From assembly GCA_019113165.1 (NCBI GenBank), contig DXHV01000052.1, positions 1 through 53,842 on the forward strand: a DNA stretch of 53,842 bases, read 5' to 3'. The notes beneath the pieces were generated by a model, which had not been told where the DNA came from, did not search any database, and saw nothing but the letters and a program-made list of their open reading frames with translations. The translations under genes were made by a program, and so were the position numbers. Origin of the DNA: Candidatus Desulfovibrio intestinipullorum (GTDB taxonomy: Bacteria; Desulfobacterota; Desulfovibrionia; Desulfovibrionales; Desulfovibrionaceae). This document shows positions 23,873 to 33,239 of the stretch, piece by piece (the stretch's first letter is position 1; each line of letters begins with the position of its first letter).

Positions 23873-26800
23873 TGGCTCGCTCCGCAAAGTTGGCTGAGAA
23901 TGATGTCAAGGTCGGCCTGAGTCAGTTCGGAATCCGGGAATTCCTCAACGATATAGCGCTGTGCCGCGGGGCTTGTCCGGCCCGCTTCGGCAATGCGTGC
24001 GGCCCTGTCCGGGAAGGCGGCCTGCAGGGCAGCGATCCGTTCCCTGACACCGGGGGCAGCGTGCACGACAAGCTGCAGGCCCTGTGCACCGGAACAAAGG
24101 CGGATGCTTGCAAGACTGTCGCAAGGCCTCTCCCCCGGGCTCACAAGCAAGGACCCAAGGCAGCGGCCGGCAGACCGTTCTTTAGCAGGGCCGGCCCCGG
24201 CAGCGGCAGCGGCAGCGCCCGCGCTTCCATGGCCCTCAGGCCCTGCAAAGGTCACGACCGGCACCGTTTCCTCCTGGCCGGCCCAGGCGAGCCAGGGGGC
24301 CGTCCCCTGCTGCACAAGGCTGCGCCTGTACTTCTTCACATGGACAATGGCCGAGGCCGCGTCCCCTTCTTCTGGCAGGGGCAGGGGAAGGTAGAGGGCC
24401 AGAGAGCCCACAAGGCCCGCGCCTCGGGCCCCGGGCAGCTTCAGATGGCGCCCGTCGTTTCGGCAGAAGAGGGCCCTGTCTGATCTGTCAGGCCAGCCCG
24501 GCCATTTTTGGCCGTCCTCTGCCAGGCACAGGCTCACTGCGGCCAGCGCCAGTTCCTCCACTGTTGTGCGGCATCTCCTGGCCGCTTCGGCCAGTGCTGC
24601 CGCCGTCTCCGGAGGCAGGGTGCACTGCAGCGTCTCGCATTCTGCCTGCGTGCACGGTGCGGCCCAGGCCAGATCGGTCTGGCCTGCCTGTACGGCCTGA
24701 CCTGCCTGTTCGGGCTGGCCAGTCTGGGCAGGCTGATCAGGCTGGGCGTCTGCGGACCCGTCTGCCAGATCCTCAAGCCAGAGCTTCCACGACGGACCTT
24801 CCTCAAGCGCCTCCCGTCCCTGAAGGAAGGCCGCAACGTCGCCCTGCAAAAGCTCCATGGATCGCTCGTCGCAGATCCCCGTGTGCACAAGCAGGGCCAG
24901 CAGGGGCGGCTCGCTTTCCTGACTCAACCCCAGAGACCAGGCCTTCAGCCGTTCCGGCTGCAGGCCCTGGGCCAGGCGCAGGCATTCCTGTTCAAGCAGG
25001 GCCCTGTCCGGCTGCCCGTCCACCATGGGAATGGGCCCCATGCTCTCCACGTTGTTCTGGCCCCAGTCGCTCTCGCTTGCGCCGGCAAGGCGCAGGGCGG
25101 TCCCGCTCCAGGCCATGCGCAGGGCGTCGTGGGCCCTGGCAAGGGCTCTGGCAAGGCGGCCCGCGTCTGCCATGTCAAATCCCTTCGGGCAGGCAAGGAC
25201 GCAGCAGCGGGCAAGGCCGTCCTGCCCCCTGGCAAGGCGCCCTTCCAGATAGGGCGGCACAGGGACGGGGCCAGGGCTCGCGGTTCTGGCCGCGGCACCC
25301 GAGCGGGCGCGCAGGGCCAGCTTTCTGATGGTGCCGGCCTCGAAGACATCCTTGGAGGTGAAGGAGAGCCCCAGGCCCGCCGCAGCCCGGACCATCTGCA
25401 TGACCTGGATGGAATTGCCGCCCAGCTCCACAAAATCGTCGCACACGCCAATGTGATCCACAAAGAGCAGCTCTTCCCACAGGCCGACAAGCAGGCGTTC
25501 CACCTCGCCTTCGGGCGCCTCGTAGGCTGTGCGGCAGGTGCGGGCGTACTTTTCCATGCCGGAGTCTGCGCCCGTCTTCTCGTGGTGGTCCGCAAGCAGG
25601 GAGCCCTGGGCGCCACCGGCCACCTGCACGGCCTGCACGGCTCCGGGGGCTATCCAGTAGCGCCTCGGCGTGAAAGCCGTCTCGGGCATGGGGCAGCGGT
25701 ACGGTTCATAGGGCGCAAAATAGGCCTCCCAGTCGATGGCAGCCCCGTTTTGCCAGCATTCCGCGGCAATGTCGGCCAGACCGCGCTCTGCCTGCCCGCT
25801 GCCCGTCTTCAGGGCATCCAGGCCTGGGATGACGCGCAGCTTGTCGCCCGGGACCTGGGTTGCAAGCGATCGCAGCACGTTGCCAGGACCTGCCTCAAGC
25901 CCCAGGGCTGCGCGCGTGCGCAGGGTGGCAAGGCCCTTTGCAAACTGCACGGTGCTGCGCAGATGCCGCACCCAGTAGTCCGGCTGCGCCATTTCCGCAC
26001 CTGCCCAGGTGCCCGTGAGGTTGCTCACTATGGGAAGCTTTGGCTCATGCAGCGTGAAGGAGGAGACAAGGGTGCCGAAGTCGTCCATGATGCCTTCCAT
26101 GCTCGCGGAATGGAAGGCATGGGAGGTCTTGAGAAAGGTGGCCCTCTGTCCGTGCTCGGCAACGGCCTGGGCGCAGCGCTCCAGGGCCTCCTCGTCGCCT
26201 GTGAGGACGCAGTTGGCGGCACTGTTCACAAGGGAGATTTCCACGCCGGCAAAGGCGGATCCTAAGACCTCGCGCACGCGGGAGTGGTGCAGGGAGACCA
26301 CAAGCATCCTGCCCCTGGGCGCCTTTTGCATGAGCGCGCCGCGCAGGGTGACAAGGCGCATGCCGTCTTCGGGGGAGAAGACGCCCGCAAGGCAGGCTGC
26401 CGTGTATTCGCCAAGGCTGTGGCCCATCAGGCAGTCCGGACGCACGCCGCGCTCAACGAGCGTTGTGGCCAGGGCCAGCTCCAGGGCAAAGAGCAGGGGC
26501 TGGGCCGTTTGCGTCTCGCACAGGGCACAAAGCGCCTTCTTTTCGCCAGCCCAGCAGCCGCGCAAAAGCGCCTCGAGATCAGGTCCCTGGGCCTGCCGGC
26601 ACAGGGCGGCCAGCTTTTGAAAACGAAGGCGGAAGTCCTTTTCGTTTTCCAGGAAGGAGCGGGCCATGGTCGGGTGCAGATTGCCCTGTCCGGGGAAGAG
26701 GAAGGCAAGACCAGGATCCTTTTCCTGCACGTACTGCGGGACCAGGTCTTCCTGCAGTCCTTCGGCAGCCTCGGCTGCGGACAGGGCCGTCACGCAGCCG

Positions 26801-28341
26801 CGAAAAGGCTGCGCCTTGCGGCCCAGGGCCATGGTGGCCGCGGCGTCGGCAAAATGAAAGCCTGTCTCAGCGTGTCCTGCGTCCGTGTCCCTCGCGTCCC
26901 TTTTGTCCGTCTGCTTCAGGAAATAGGCACGCAGCGCTTGCCTTGTCTTCTCGAAGGCCTCCTCGTTGTGGGCCGAGAAGACGAGCGGAAGCCGCTCGGG
27001 CGCAAGCGTTCCGTCAGGGCGTTTCGGGCGTTCGGGGGCGCTTTGCACAAGGACATGCACATTGGTGCCGCCAATGCCGAAGGCACTCACCCCGCCAAGG
27101 ACGCTGCCTTCCTCTGGCAGATCGACGTTTGTGCTGCTTATCCTGAAGGGGGCCAGGCCGCCAAAGGTCGGATTGGGGCGCTCGAAATTGGCCGTGCCGG
27201 GCACAAGGCGGTGGTGCAGGCACAGGCTTGCCTTGGCAAAGCTTGCCAGGCCCGCGGCCGCATCAAGATGGCCTATGTTGCCCTTGAGGGAGCCAAGCAC
27301 AATATGATCGTCCCCGGCAGGGGCGTCGGGGCCGTAGGCCTGCCTGAGCGCGGCTATCTCTATGGGGTCGCCAAGCGGGGTCGCCGTGCCGTGGCCTTCC
27401 ACAAAGTCCACGTCCGCAGGATCGACGCCTGCCAGATCCAGGGCAGAGGTGATGGCCAGGGCCTGGCCGCTGATGCTCGGCGCCGTGTAGCCCACCTTGT
27501 CCCAGCCGTCGTTGGTGGCCGCCGTGGCGCGCACGACGGCCAGGATGTTGTCCCTGTCGCGCAGGGCGTCGTCAAGGCGCTTCAGGAGCACGGCCAGCAC
27601 GCCGTTGCCGAAGATGGTGCCGTTGGCGGCAGCGTCGTAGGGCCGGCAGCGGCCGTCGGGCGAGCGCATGCCGCCCGGCAGGTAGATGTAGCCCAGGTTT
27701 TCCGGCAGCATGACCGTGCAGGCCGTGACCAGGGCGCGGTCGCAGTCTCCGGCCAGCAGGGACTGGCAGGCCACGTGGACGCTGAGCAGCGAGGACGAGC
27801 ACGAGGACTGCACGGCCATGGCCGGTCCGTGGAAGTTGCACTTGTAGGCGATGCGGGTGGCCAGATAGTCCTTGTCGCAGCCAATGACGGCTTCGGTCAC
27901 GTCCAGGGCGCCGGAGAGGATGTGGTAGTAGAGATAGCCCGTGAGGTAGCCGCTCATGTCCGAGCTCGCAAAGACGCCGGTGCGCGTGTCGCCCGTGTCC
28001 TCGGGCACGTAGCCCGCGTTTTCGAAGGCCCTCCAGGCGTATTCCAGCACAAGCCTGTGCTGGGGATCCATGATGCTCGCATCCCTGGGCGAAAAGCCGA
28101 AGAACTCCGCGTCAAAGAGATCGAAATCCCTGAGCGTGCTGCGCATGGCCACGTAGTCCGGCTCGTGGCGCAGCTGCGCATGCAGGCCCGCAGCCAGGAT
28201 CTCGTCGGGTATGGGCTCCATGCTCTGCCGGCCTGCCACCAGATTCTCCCAGAATTCCTGGATGGTGTCCGCGCCGGGCAGTCGGGCGGCCATGCCTGTG
28301 ACAGCAATGCAGTTCTCGTCATACGGGTAGGTCTTGCTCAC
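23869..28341 (-). CDS. PKS module KS-AT-ACP followed by a degenerate condensation/epimerisation-like domain
   Basis: A 1490-residue synthase. KS at about 10-435 with Cys181 (SSCSSS), His317 (EGHGTA) and His358 (NIGH). AT at about 545-830 with Ser642 in GHSLGE and HAFH at 741-744, predicting malonyl-CoA. Carrier domain at about 940-1010 with Ser977 in LGGNS. There is no KR, DH or ER, so the added unit should stay a beta-keto group. Residues ~1025-1490 resemble an NRPS C/E domain, but the HHxxxDG site reads H-T-G-I-C-D-E (1153-1159), losing the catalytic second His. It still ends with the EEFPDSELTQADLD-like tail seen after E/C domains. A Gln/Pro/Ala-rich insert lies around 1210-1235. GTG 28341 overlaps the previous stop by four bases, with AAGGAG upstream. 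Confidence 0.93.
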   Translation of the reverse strand: MSKTYPYDENCIAVTGMAARLPGADTIQEFWENLVAGRQSMEPIPDEILAAGLHAQLRHEPDYVAMRSTLRDFDLFDAEFFGFSPRDASIMDPQHRLVLEYAWRAFENAGYVPEDTGDTRTGVFASSDMSGYLTGYLYYHILSGALDVTEAVIGCDKDYLATRIAYKCNFHGPAMAVQSSCSSSLLSVHVACQSLLAGDCDRALVTACTVMLPENLGYIYLPGGMRSPDGRCRPYDAAANGTIFGNGVLAVLLKRLDDALRDRDNILAVVRATAATNDGWDKVGYTAPSISGQALAITSALDLAGVDPADVDFVEGHGTATPLGDPIEIAALRQAYGPDAPAGDDHIVLGSLKGNIGHLDAAAGLASFAKASLCLHHRLVPGTANFERPNPTFGGLAPFRISSTNVDLPEEGSVLGGVSAFGIGGTNVHVLVQSAPERPKRPDGTLAPERLPLVFSAHNEEAFEKTRQALRAYFLKQTDKRDARDTDAGHAETGFHFADAAATMALGRKAQPFRGCVTALSAAEAAEGLQEDLVPQYVQEKDPGLAFLFPGQGNLHPTMARSFLENEKDFRLRFQKLAALCRQAQGPDLEALLRGCWAGEKKALCALCETQTAQPLLFALELALATTLVERGVRPDCLMGHSLGEYTAACLAGVFSPEDGMRLVTLRGALMQKAPRGRMLVVSLHHSRVREVLGSAFAGVEISLVNSAANCVLTGDEEALERCAQAVAEHGQRATFLKTSHAFHSASMEGIMDDFGTLVSSFTLHEPKLPIVSNLTGTWAGAEMAQPDYWVRHLRSTVQFAKGLATLRTRAALGLEAGPGNVLRSLATQVPGDKLRVIPGLDALKTGSGQAERGLADIAAECWQNGAAIDWEAYFAPYEPYRCPMPETAFTPRRYWIAPGAVQAVQVAGGAQGSLLADHHEKTGADSGMEKYARTCRTAYEAPEGEVERLLVGLWEELLFVDHIGVCDDFVELGGNSIQVMQMVRAAAGLGLSFTSKDVFEAGTIRKLALRARSGAAARTASPGPVPVPPYLEGRLARGQDGLARCCVLACPKGFDMADAGRLARALARAHDALRMAWSGTALRLAGASESDWGQNNVESMGPIPMVDGQPDRALLEQECLRLAQGLQPERLKAWSLGLSQESEPPLLALLVHTGICDERSMELLQGDVAAFLQGREALEEGPSWKLWLEDLADGSADAQPDQPAQTGQPEQAGQAVQAGQTDLAWAAPCTQAECETLQCTLPPETAAALAEAARRCRTTVEELALAAVSLCLAEDGQKWPGWPDRSDRALFCRNDGRHLKLPGARGAGLVGSLALYLPLPLPEEGDAASAIVHVKKYRRSLVQQGTAPWLAWAGQEETVPVVTFAGPEGHGSAGAAAAAAGAGPAKERSAGRCLGSLLVSPGERPCDSLASIRLCSGAQGLQLVVHAAPGVRERIAALQAAFPDRAARIAEAGRTSPAAQRYIVEEFPDSELTQADLDIILSQLCGASQ

Positions 28342-31300
28342 GGTTGGGTACTCCTTGGGCTGGGGGACTGGCGCACACTGCGCCGGCTGCGCCTGTGAGA
28401 GCGGTCCGCCGCCCGGCTGTTCCGGCCGGCCAGGCCGGCCTGGCCAGTGGCTCCGGCAGCTCCGGCGAAAGCCGCCTGTTCCTGTCCGGCAAGATGGACC
28501 GACAGGGCGTGAATGGTGGGGTACTGGAAGAGAACGGACAGGGGGAAGGTTCTTTTGAGCCGTGTCTGGATCATCTGGTGCACCTGGGTGAGCAAAAGCG
28601 AGGTGCCGCCGACCTCGAAGAAGTTGTCGTGCACGCTCACTTCATCCAGGCCTATGACCAGTTTCCAGATGTCGGCAATGCTCCTTTCGTCGGCCGTGCC
28701 CGGCAGCTGCATGCCGCTCGCACTGGCCGCAAGCCGTGTATTGGGACTGGGCAAGCGTTTCCAGTCAATCTTGCCCGAGGGCGTGCGCGGCCACGAGGGC
28801 ACGGTCACAAGGACATCCGGCAGCATGTTCTGTGGCAGTTCGGCCGCAAGGAAGTCGCGCAGCCTGGCGCGCAGGGTACTTTCGTCGCGGCTTGTGGCAG
28901 GCACATTGGCGCAGTCGGACACCTCCGGCAGGGGGGCCTTGGCAGACGGCCAGGGCACGTCGAGGGCCGGCGGCTGCGCGCCCTTGCGGTAAAAGAGGGC
29001 GTTGAGGGCAAGGCCGTCCCGGGCATCCAGGCTCACGCAGGCCTCAAGGCCATGGCTTTGGGCCAGGGTGTACAGATCCTCCGGCGTCAGGCCAGGGGTA
29101 TGGCCCCTGTCCTGCCCCTGAACCTCCCTTTCCACCACCTCCAGCATCTCGGCAAGGCTCAGGTTTGTGGCGGCAAGCACGCTTTCCTCGGCACGCTCCT
29201 GCAGTGCCCTGTATCCGGCCAGACGGGACTGCGGCATGCCTGCCACGGCCAGGGAACGCTCTTCGCCCTTGGCAAAATCGGAGAGCAGGGCCTGCAGATC
29301 CTGGAAGGAAGCGCATGCTTCGCTTCCCCACACATGCATGGTGCCCGCAAAGGGCGCAAAGGGCGCCGTATCGCACCAGAGCACCACTTCGTAGCGGAAT
29401 TCGGTGAGCTCGTTGGCGCTTGCTCCCCTCTTTGGCGCCACCTGCACATGGGTTATGCGGGGCAGGCGGCGCTTGAGCGCGTGCCAGAAGGCCGGGGCGA
29501 GCAGAAGCTCGCTTTCCATGCGCTTTCTTGTGCGGGCCCGGTCCAGGAATTCCTGCGCCCGGACGTTTTTGGGGCAGCGGTGGGCCTGGATGGCGATGTG
29601 CAGAAGGTCCAGGCCCGCCAGGTTGCGCACGTCGCCAAGAAAGACTTTGCCTCCGAAGGCAAGCCTGTCCACGGCCTGGCGCACGGCCTCCATGCAGTAG
29701 GCCGCGTCCGGAAAGTACTGCACAACGGAGTTGAAGAGGGCCGTGTCAAAGAGTTCGGTGCCAAGTTCCTCGAGGCTGGCAACATCCGTGGCTCCTGCCA
29801 CAAGCAGGGTCACGTCGGCCCGGCAGCGCTCCCTCATTTCGCCCGAGAGATCCTTGAGGCAGGCCAGGGCCTCGGCCGAGATGTCCAGGCCTGCGTATCT
29901 GTCGCAGGTGCGGACAAGATCCATAAGCAGAAAGCCCTGGCCGCAGCCTATTTCCAGCACGCTGTGCGGCTCGAGCGCATGGATGGAGGCAAGGCTTTGC
30001 GCGAGCCATTCGCGCATTTCCTCTGCAGGCAGGTGTTTTCCCGTGTAGCTGCTCTCCCAGATGAGGAAGTTGTCCAGGATGTGGCCCTCGCGACGGACAC
30101 TGGCGTACATGCTGTCGTAGAGGCTTGCCCACTGGGCAAGGCAGTCTGCGCGACTCGTTTCGAGCGCGCCGTCCTCATCCCCTGCCTTGCCGTCTGACCC
30201 CTGGCCTGTCTCCTGGCCTGTCTCCTGCGCAAGGGCTGGGATGACGTAGGCCACAAGCCGCGGCTCCGAACGCACGGTCCCTGCGGCGTCGGCCGGAGGC
30301 ACGACGGCCAGGACCCGGGCCTCGCGCACCTGCGGGTGCCGCTCCAGGACATGCTGGATCTGATCGGGCTCTATGCGCACGCCGCGGCGCTTGATCTGGC
30401 GATCCGCGCGGCCAAGATGGTGGATGAGCCCCTGTTCGTCCACCCGGGCCAGATCGCCTGTGCAAAACCAGCGCGACTGGCCTGTCTGCCCGACAAGGGC
30501 GGCAAAGGCCTGATCCGTGCAGCGGGCGTGGTGGTCCGGGTCAAGCCAGGCGTCATTTGCAGACGAGCTGGAGGCCCCTGCCGAGGCACTGGCGGCGCCG
30601 GCATACCCCAGGGCCAGGCAGGCGCCGGCCACATGGAGGAGGCCCGTGGCGCCCCTGGGCACAAGGCTTCCGTCCCTGTCCAGGACGGCTGCCACGCAGT
30701 TGTGAATGGGGCTGCCAATGGGCACGCTGCCGCTTTGCCTGTGGACCACCTCGTACATGGTGGCATCGGCCATGACTTCCGTGGACCCGTAGAGATTGAG
30801 CAGGCGCACGGAGGGCAGTGCCTCGAGGGTGGCCGTGGCCAGATCGCCTGGCAGGGTCTCGCCGCTGGCCGTGAGCAGGCGCAGGGAGGTGAGCCTGCCT
30901 TCCAGGCCGCCTTCCAGGCGGTGCATCTGGGCGAGCAGGGAGGGCACAAGCACAAGGCGGGTCACCTTGTGGCGCTCCAGGGTCTGCACAAACCAGGGGA
31001 TGTCGGCAGCCTTCCTGTCCTGCAGGCAGACAAGGACCACACCGCCCAGCAAGGGCCCCAGGGCCTCCCAGAGAAAGTCCACAAAGACCGGCGAGGTCTT
31101 CTGGCAGCAGACCTCGTTTTCGCCCCAGGGAAACTGTTCCCACATCCAGTGCAGGCGGTTGGAGAGGGCGCCAGGGCTCAGGCGCACGGCCTTGGGCTTG
31201 CCGGTGGAGCCGGAGGTGTAGAGGATGCAGGCGCACTCCTCCGCAGCCATGGGTGCTGCCGGCGCGCCGCACTCGGCCTCTTCCTGCGCGCTCAAAGGCT

Positions 31301-33239
31301 CCTCGGGCAGCGTGTCCACATCCAGGAGCAGGGACGAATCGCCCTGCCAGTGGCCCCTGCGGCCCACGACGCAGGCCACCTGGGCGTCCTGGCACAGCCA
31401 GCGGGCAAGGCTTGCCGGATGATCGCAAGAGAGGGTCGTGAAGACGGCCCCCTCGCGCCAGACGGCCAGCAGGGCTGCCAGAAGATCCCTGCCCTGCGCA
31501 AGGCAGATCAGGACAACGCTGCCTTTGCCAATGCCGCGCCTGCGCAAATGCAGGGCCATCTGTTCGGCCCGGAAAAGCACTTCGGCCCTTGTATGGGAGA
31601 CCGTCTTTTCGCCGCGTGCGTCAAAGGAAATGGTGCGCACGCATTCTGCGCCAGGGTTTTCCCTGCACAGGGCGGCAAAGTCCTGCCAGGGGGCAAGAAG
31701 GGGATGATCGCGTCTTGTGCCGCTGACAAGGGAGGGTCTGCCGCGCTCAAGGCCAAGGCACAGGACACGAGTCCGGCCAGCGGCAGGATTGGCTGCCACA
31801 CTTTTGGCCAGGGCGTGGAACTCTTCGGCAAAGGCCTGTATGGTCTTTGGCTGGAAGAGATCCGTGGCATAGAGGAACTGGCAGTCCATGCCCTCGTCTG
31901 TGGGCCAGGCCAGAAGCTCCAGATCCATGTGCGTGGTGAGGCCGGGCACGGGCAGGGGCACAAGGACAAGCCCTTCTTCTTCCTGCGCATCCGCCTTGTC
32001 TGCCTTGAGCGACTGCATGTTCTGATAGGTGAAGGCGACCTGGTAGACGGGATTGCGGCTCAGGTCCCGTTCGCGGCCGAGGGCCTCGGCGAGCTTCTGG
32101 AAGGGCAGGGTCGCGTGCTCCATGGTGGCCAGGCTCTCGTCGCGCATCCGGCGGATGAGATCGCTCAAGTGTTCCTGCGGGTCTATGGTGGCGCGCAGGC
32201 TCAGGTTTTCCACGAAGAAGCCTGCCAGATCCTCGGTGGCCGCAAGCGTGCGTCCGGCAAAGGAGGATCCTATGGCAAAGTCGTTCTGTGCGGCAAAGCG
32301 CGCCACGGCCAGGGCAAAGAGGGCCAGCCAGACCGCGTAGGGCGTTGCCTGCTCTTCTCTGGCCAGAGCCTCGACGGCTGCAAGCACGGCCTTTTCGATG
32401 TGCAGGCTGTGCACGGCGCCCTTGAAGGTCTGGGCCGCAGGCCGTGGAAAATCCGTGGCCGGCTCGAAGCTGGGGAGATTGGCCAGGTGCTCCTGCCACC
32501 AGGTGGTCTGCTCCGCAGCCTCTGCCTCCACAAGGGCCCTGTGCCAGGCCGCGTACTGGAAGTAGCTCACGCCAAGGGGCGTGTAGTCCGGCGCCTGGCC
32601 CTGGCTTCGGGCGGCATGGGCAATGTGCAGGTCTTTCAGGAAGATGCCTATGGACCAGCCGTCAAAGACAATGTGGTGGGCCGTGAAGAGCAGGACCTGG
32701 GTTCCGTCGTCCATGTGGCACAGAAACCCGCGCACAAGGGGATCCTGTGCAAGGCTGAAGCCTGTATCCGCCTCGTGGCGCATGAGCGCCTCCAGGCGTG
32801 CCCTGGAGACCTGCCTGTGCACGGTCAGGGCAAAGTCCGCAACAGGCCGGCAAAAGACGGAAGGCGCCCCCTGGTCCGTGGAGGCAATGCCGATGCGCAG
32901 GCTTTCGTGGCGCTCCAGGGTGTCCAGCCAGGCCCGGCACAGAATTGCCTCGTCAGCAGGCTTCTCCAGTCTGAAGGCAAAGGGAATGTTGTAGAAGGCC
33001 GAGTTCGGGACAAGCCTGTCCATGAACCACAGACGTTCCTGGGCCAGGGAGAGGCAGGGCGCCTGCCCGGCAAAATCCCGTATGTCCGGGGCGGCCGCGG
33101 CCGAGCCTTCGCAGGCCTGCTCACGGACGAGGCTGGCCAGCGCGGCTATGTCCAGGGAAGCCAGGTCGGCCCTGTTCATGGAGGGCTCTCCGGATGTCAT
33201 GCCATGGGGCCCGTCGTTTTTCTGGGCGGCTGTTCTCAT
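28338..33239 (-). CDS. NRPS module C-A-MT-PCP, A domain predicted for beta-alanine
   Basis: A 1633-residue synthetase. C domain at about 60-485 with intact HHIVFDG (188-194). A domain from about 515 with YTSGSTGKPK (674-683) and TGDL at 927. An N-methyltransferase is inserted before the A-domain end, with SAM motif LEIGCGQG (1095-1102) and NSVVQYFP. The A-domain end resumes near 1450 with SGKIDWKRL, and a PCP has Ser in VGGTS. The pocket residues, by hand alignment to GrsA, are V720, D721, W724, V763, T790, S792, L816, A824, D825. The amino-group Asp is thus shifted by one, as in beta-amino-acid A domains, and the set matches the bleomycin beta-Ala code (VDWVISLADK, from memory) except T790. 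With panD in the operon, N-methyl-beta-alanine is the predicted unit. ATGA overlap with the upstream gene; AGGAG precedes. Confidence 0.94.
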   Translation of the reverse strand: MRTAAQKNDGPHGMTSGEPSMNRADLASLDIAALASLVREQACEGSAAAAPDIRDFAGQAPCLSLAQERLWFMDRLVPNSAFYNIPFAFRLEKPADEAILCRAWLDTLERHESLRIGIASTDQGAPSVFCRPVADFALTVHRQVSRARLEALMRHEADTGFSLAQDPLVRGFLCHMDDGTQVLLFTAHHIVFDGWSIGIFLKDLHIAHAARSQGQAPDYTPLGVSYFQYAAWHRALVEAEAAEQTTWWQEHLANLPSFEPATDFPRPAAQTFKGAVHSLHIEKAVLAAVEALAREEQATPYAVWLALFALAVARFAAQNDFAIGSSFAGRTLAATEDLAGFFVENLSLRATIDPQEHLSDLIRRMRDESLATMEHATLPFQKLAEALGRERDLSRNPVYQVAFTYQNMQSLKADKADAQEEEGLVLVPLPVPGLTTHMDLELLAWPTDEGMDCQFLYATDLFQPKTIQAFAEEFHALAKSVAANPAAGRTRVLCLGLERGRPSLVSGTRRDHPLLAPWQDFAALCRENPGAECVRTISFDARGEKTVSHTRAEVLFRAEQMALHLRRRGIGKGSVVLICLAQGRDLLAALLAVWREGAVFTTLSCDHPASLARWLCQDAQVACVVGRRGHWQGDSSLLLDVDTLPEEPLSAQEEAECGAPAAPMAAEECACILYTSGSTGKPKAVRLSPGALSNRLHWMWEQFPWGENEVCCQKTSPVFVDFLWEALGPLLGGVVLVCLQDRKAADIPWFVQTLERHKVTRLVLVPSLLAQMHRLEGGLEGRLTSLRLLTASGETLPGDLATATLEALPSVRLLNLYGSTEVMADATMYEVVHRQSGSVPIGSPIHNCVAAVLDRDGSLVPRGATGLLHVAGACLALGYAGAASASAGASSSSANDAWLDPDHHARCTDQAFAALVGQTGQSRWFCTGDLARVDEQGLIHHLGRADRQIKRRGVRIEPDQIQHVLERHPQVREARVLAVVPPADAAGTVRSEPRLVAYVIPALAQETGQETGQGSDGKAGDEDGALETSRADCLAQWASLYDSMYASVRREGHILDNFLIWESSYTGKHLPAEEMREWLAQSLASIHALEPHSVLEIGCGQGFLLMDLVRTCDRYAGLDISAEALACLKDLSGEMRERCRADVTLLVAGATDVASLEELGTELFDTALFNSVVQYFPDAAYCMEAVRQAVDRLAFGGKVFLGDVRNLAGLDLLHIAIQAHRCPKNVRAQEFLDRARTRKRMESELLLAPAFWHALKRRLPRITHVQVAPKRGASANELTEFRYEVVLWCDTAPFAPFAGTMHVWGSEACASFQDLQALLSDFAKGEERSLAVAGMPQSRLAGYRALQERAEESVLAATNLSLAEMLEVVEREVQGQDRGHTPGLTPEDLYTLAQSHGLEACVSLDARDGLALNALFYRKGAQPPALDVPWPSAKAPLPEVSDCANVPATSRDESTLRARLRDFLAAELPQNMLPDVLVTVPSWPRTPSGKIDWKRLPSPNTRLAASASGMQLPGTADERSIADIWKLVIGLDEVSVHDNFFEVGGTSLLLTQVHQMIQTRLKRTFPLSVLFQYPTIHALSVHLAGQEQAAFAGAAGATGQAGLAGRNSRAADRSHRRSRRSVRQSPSPRSTQP

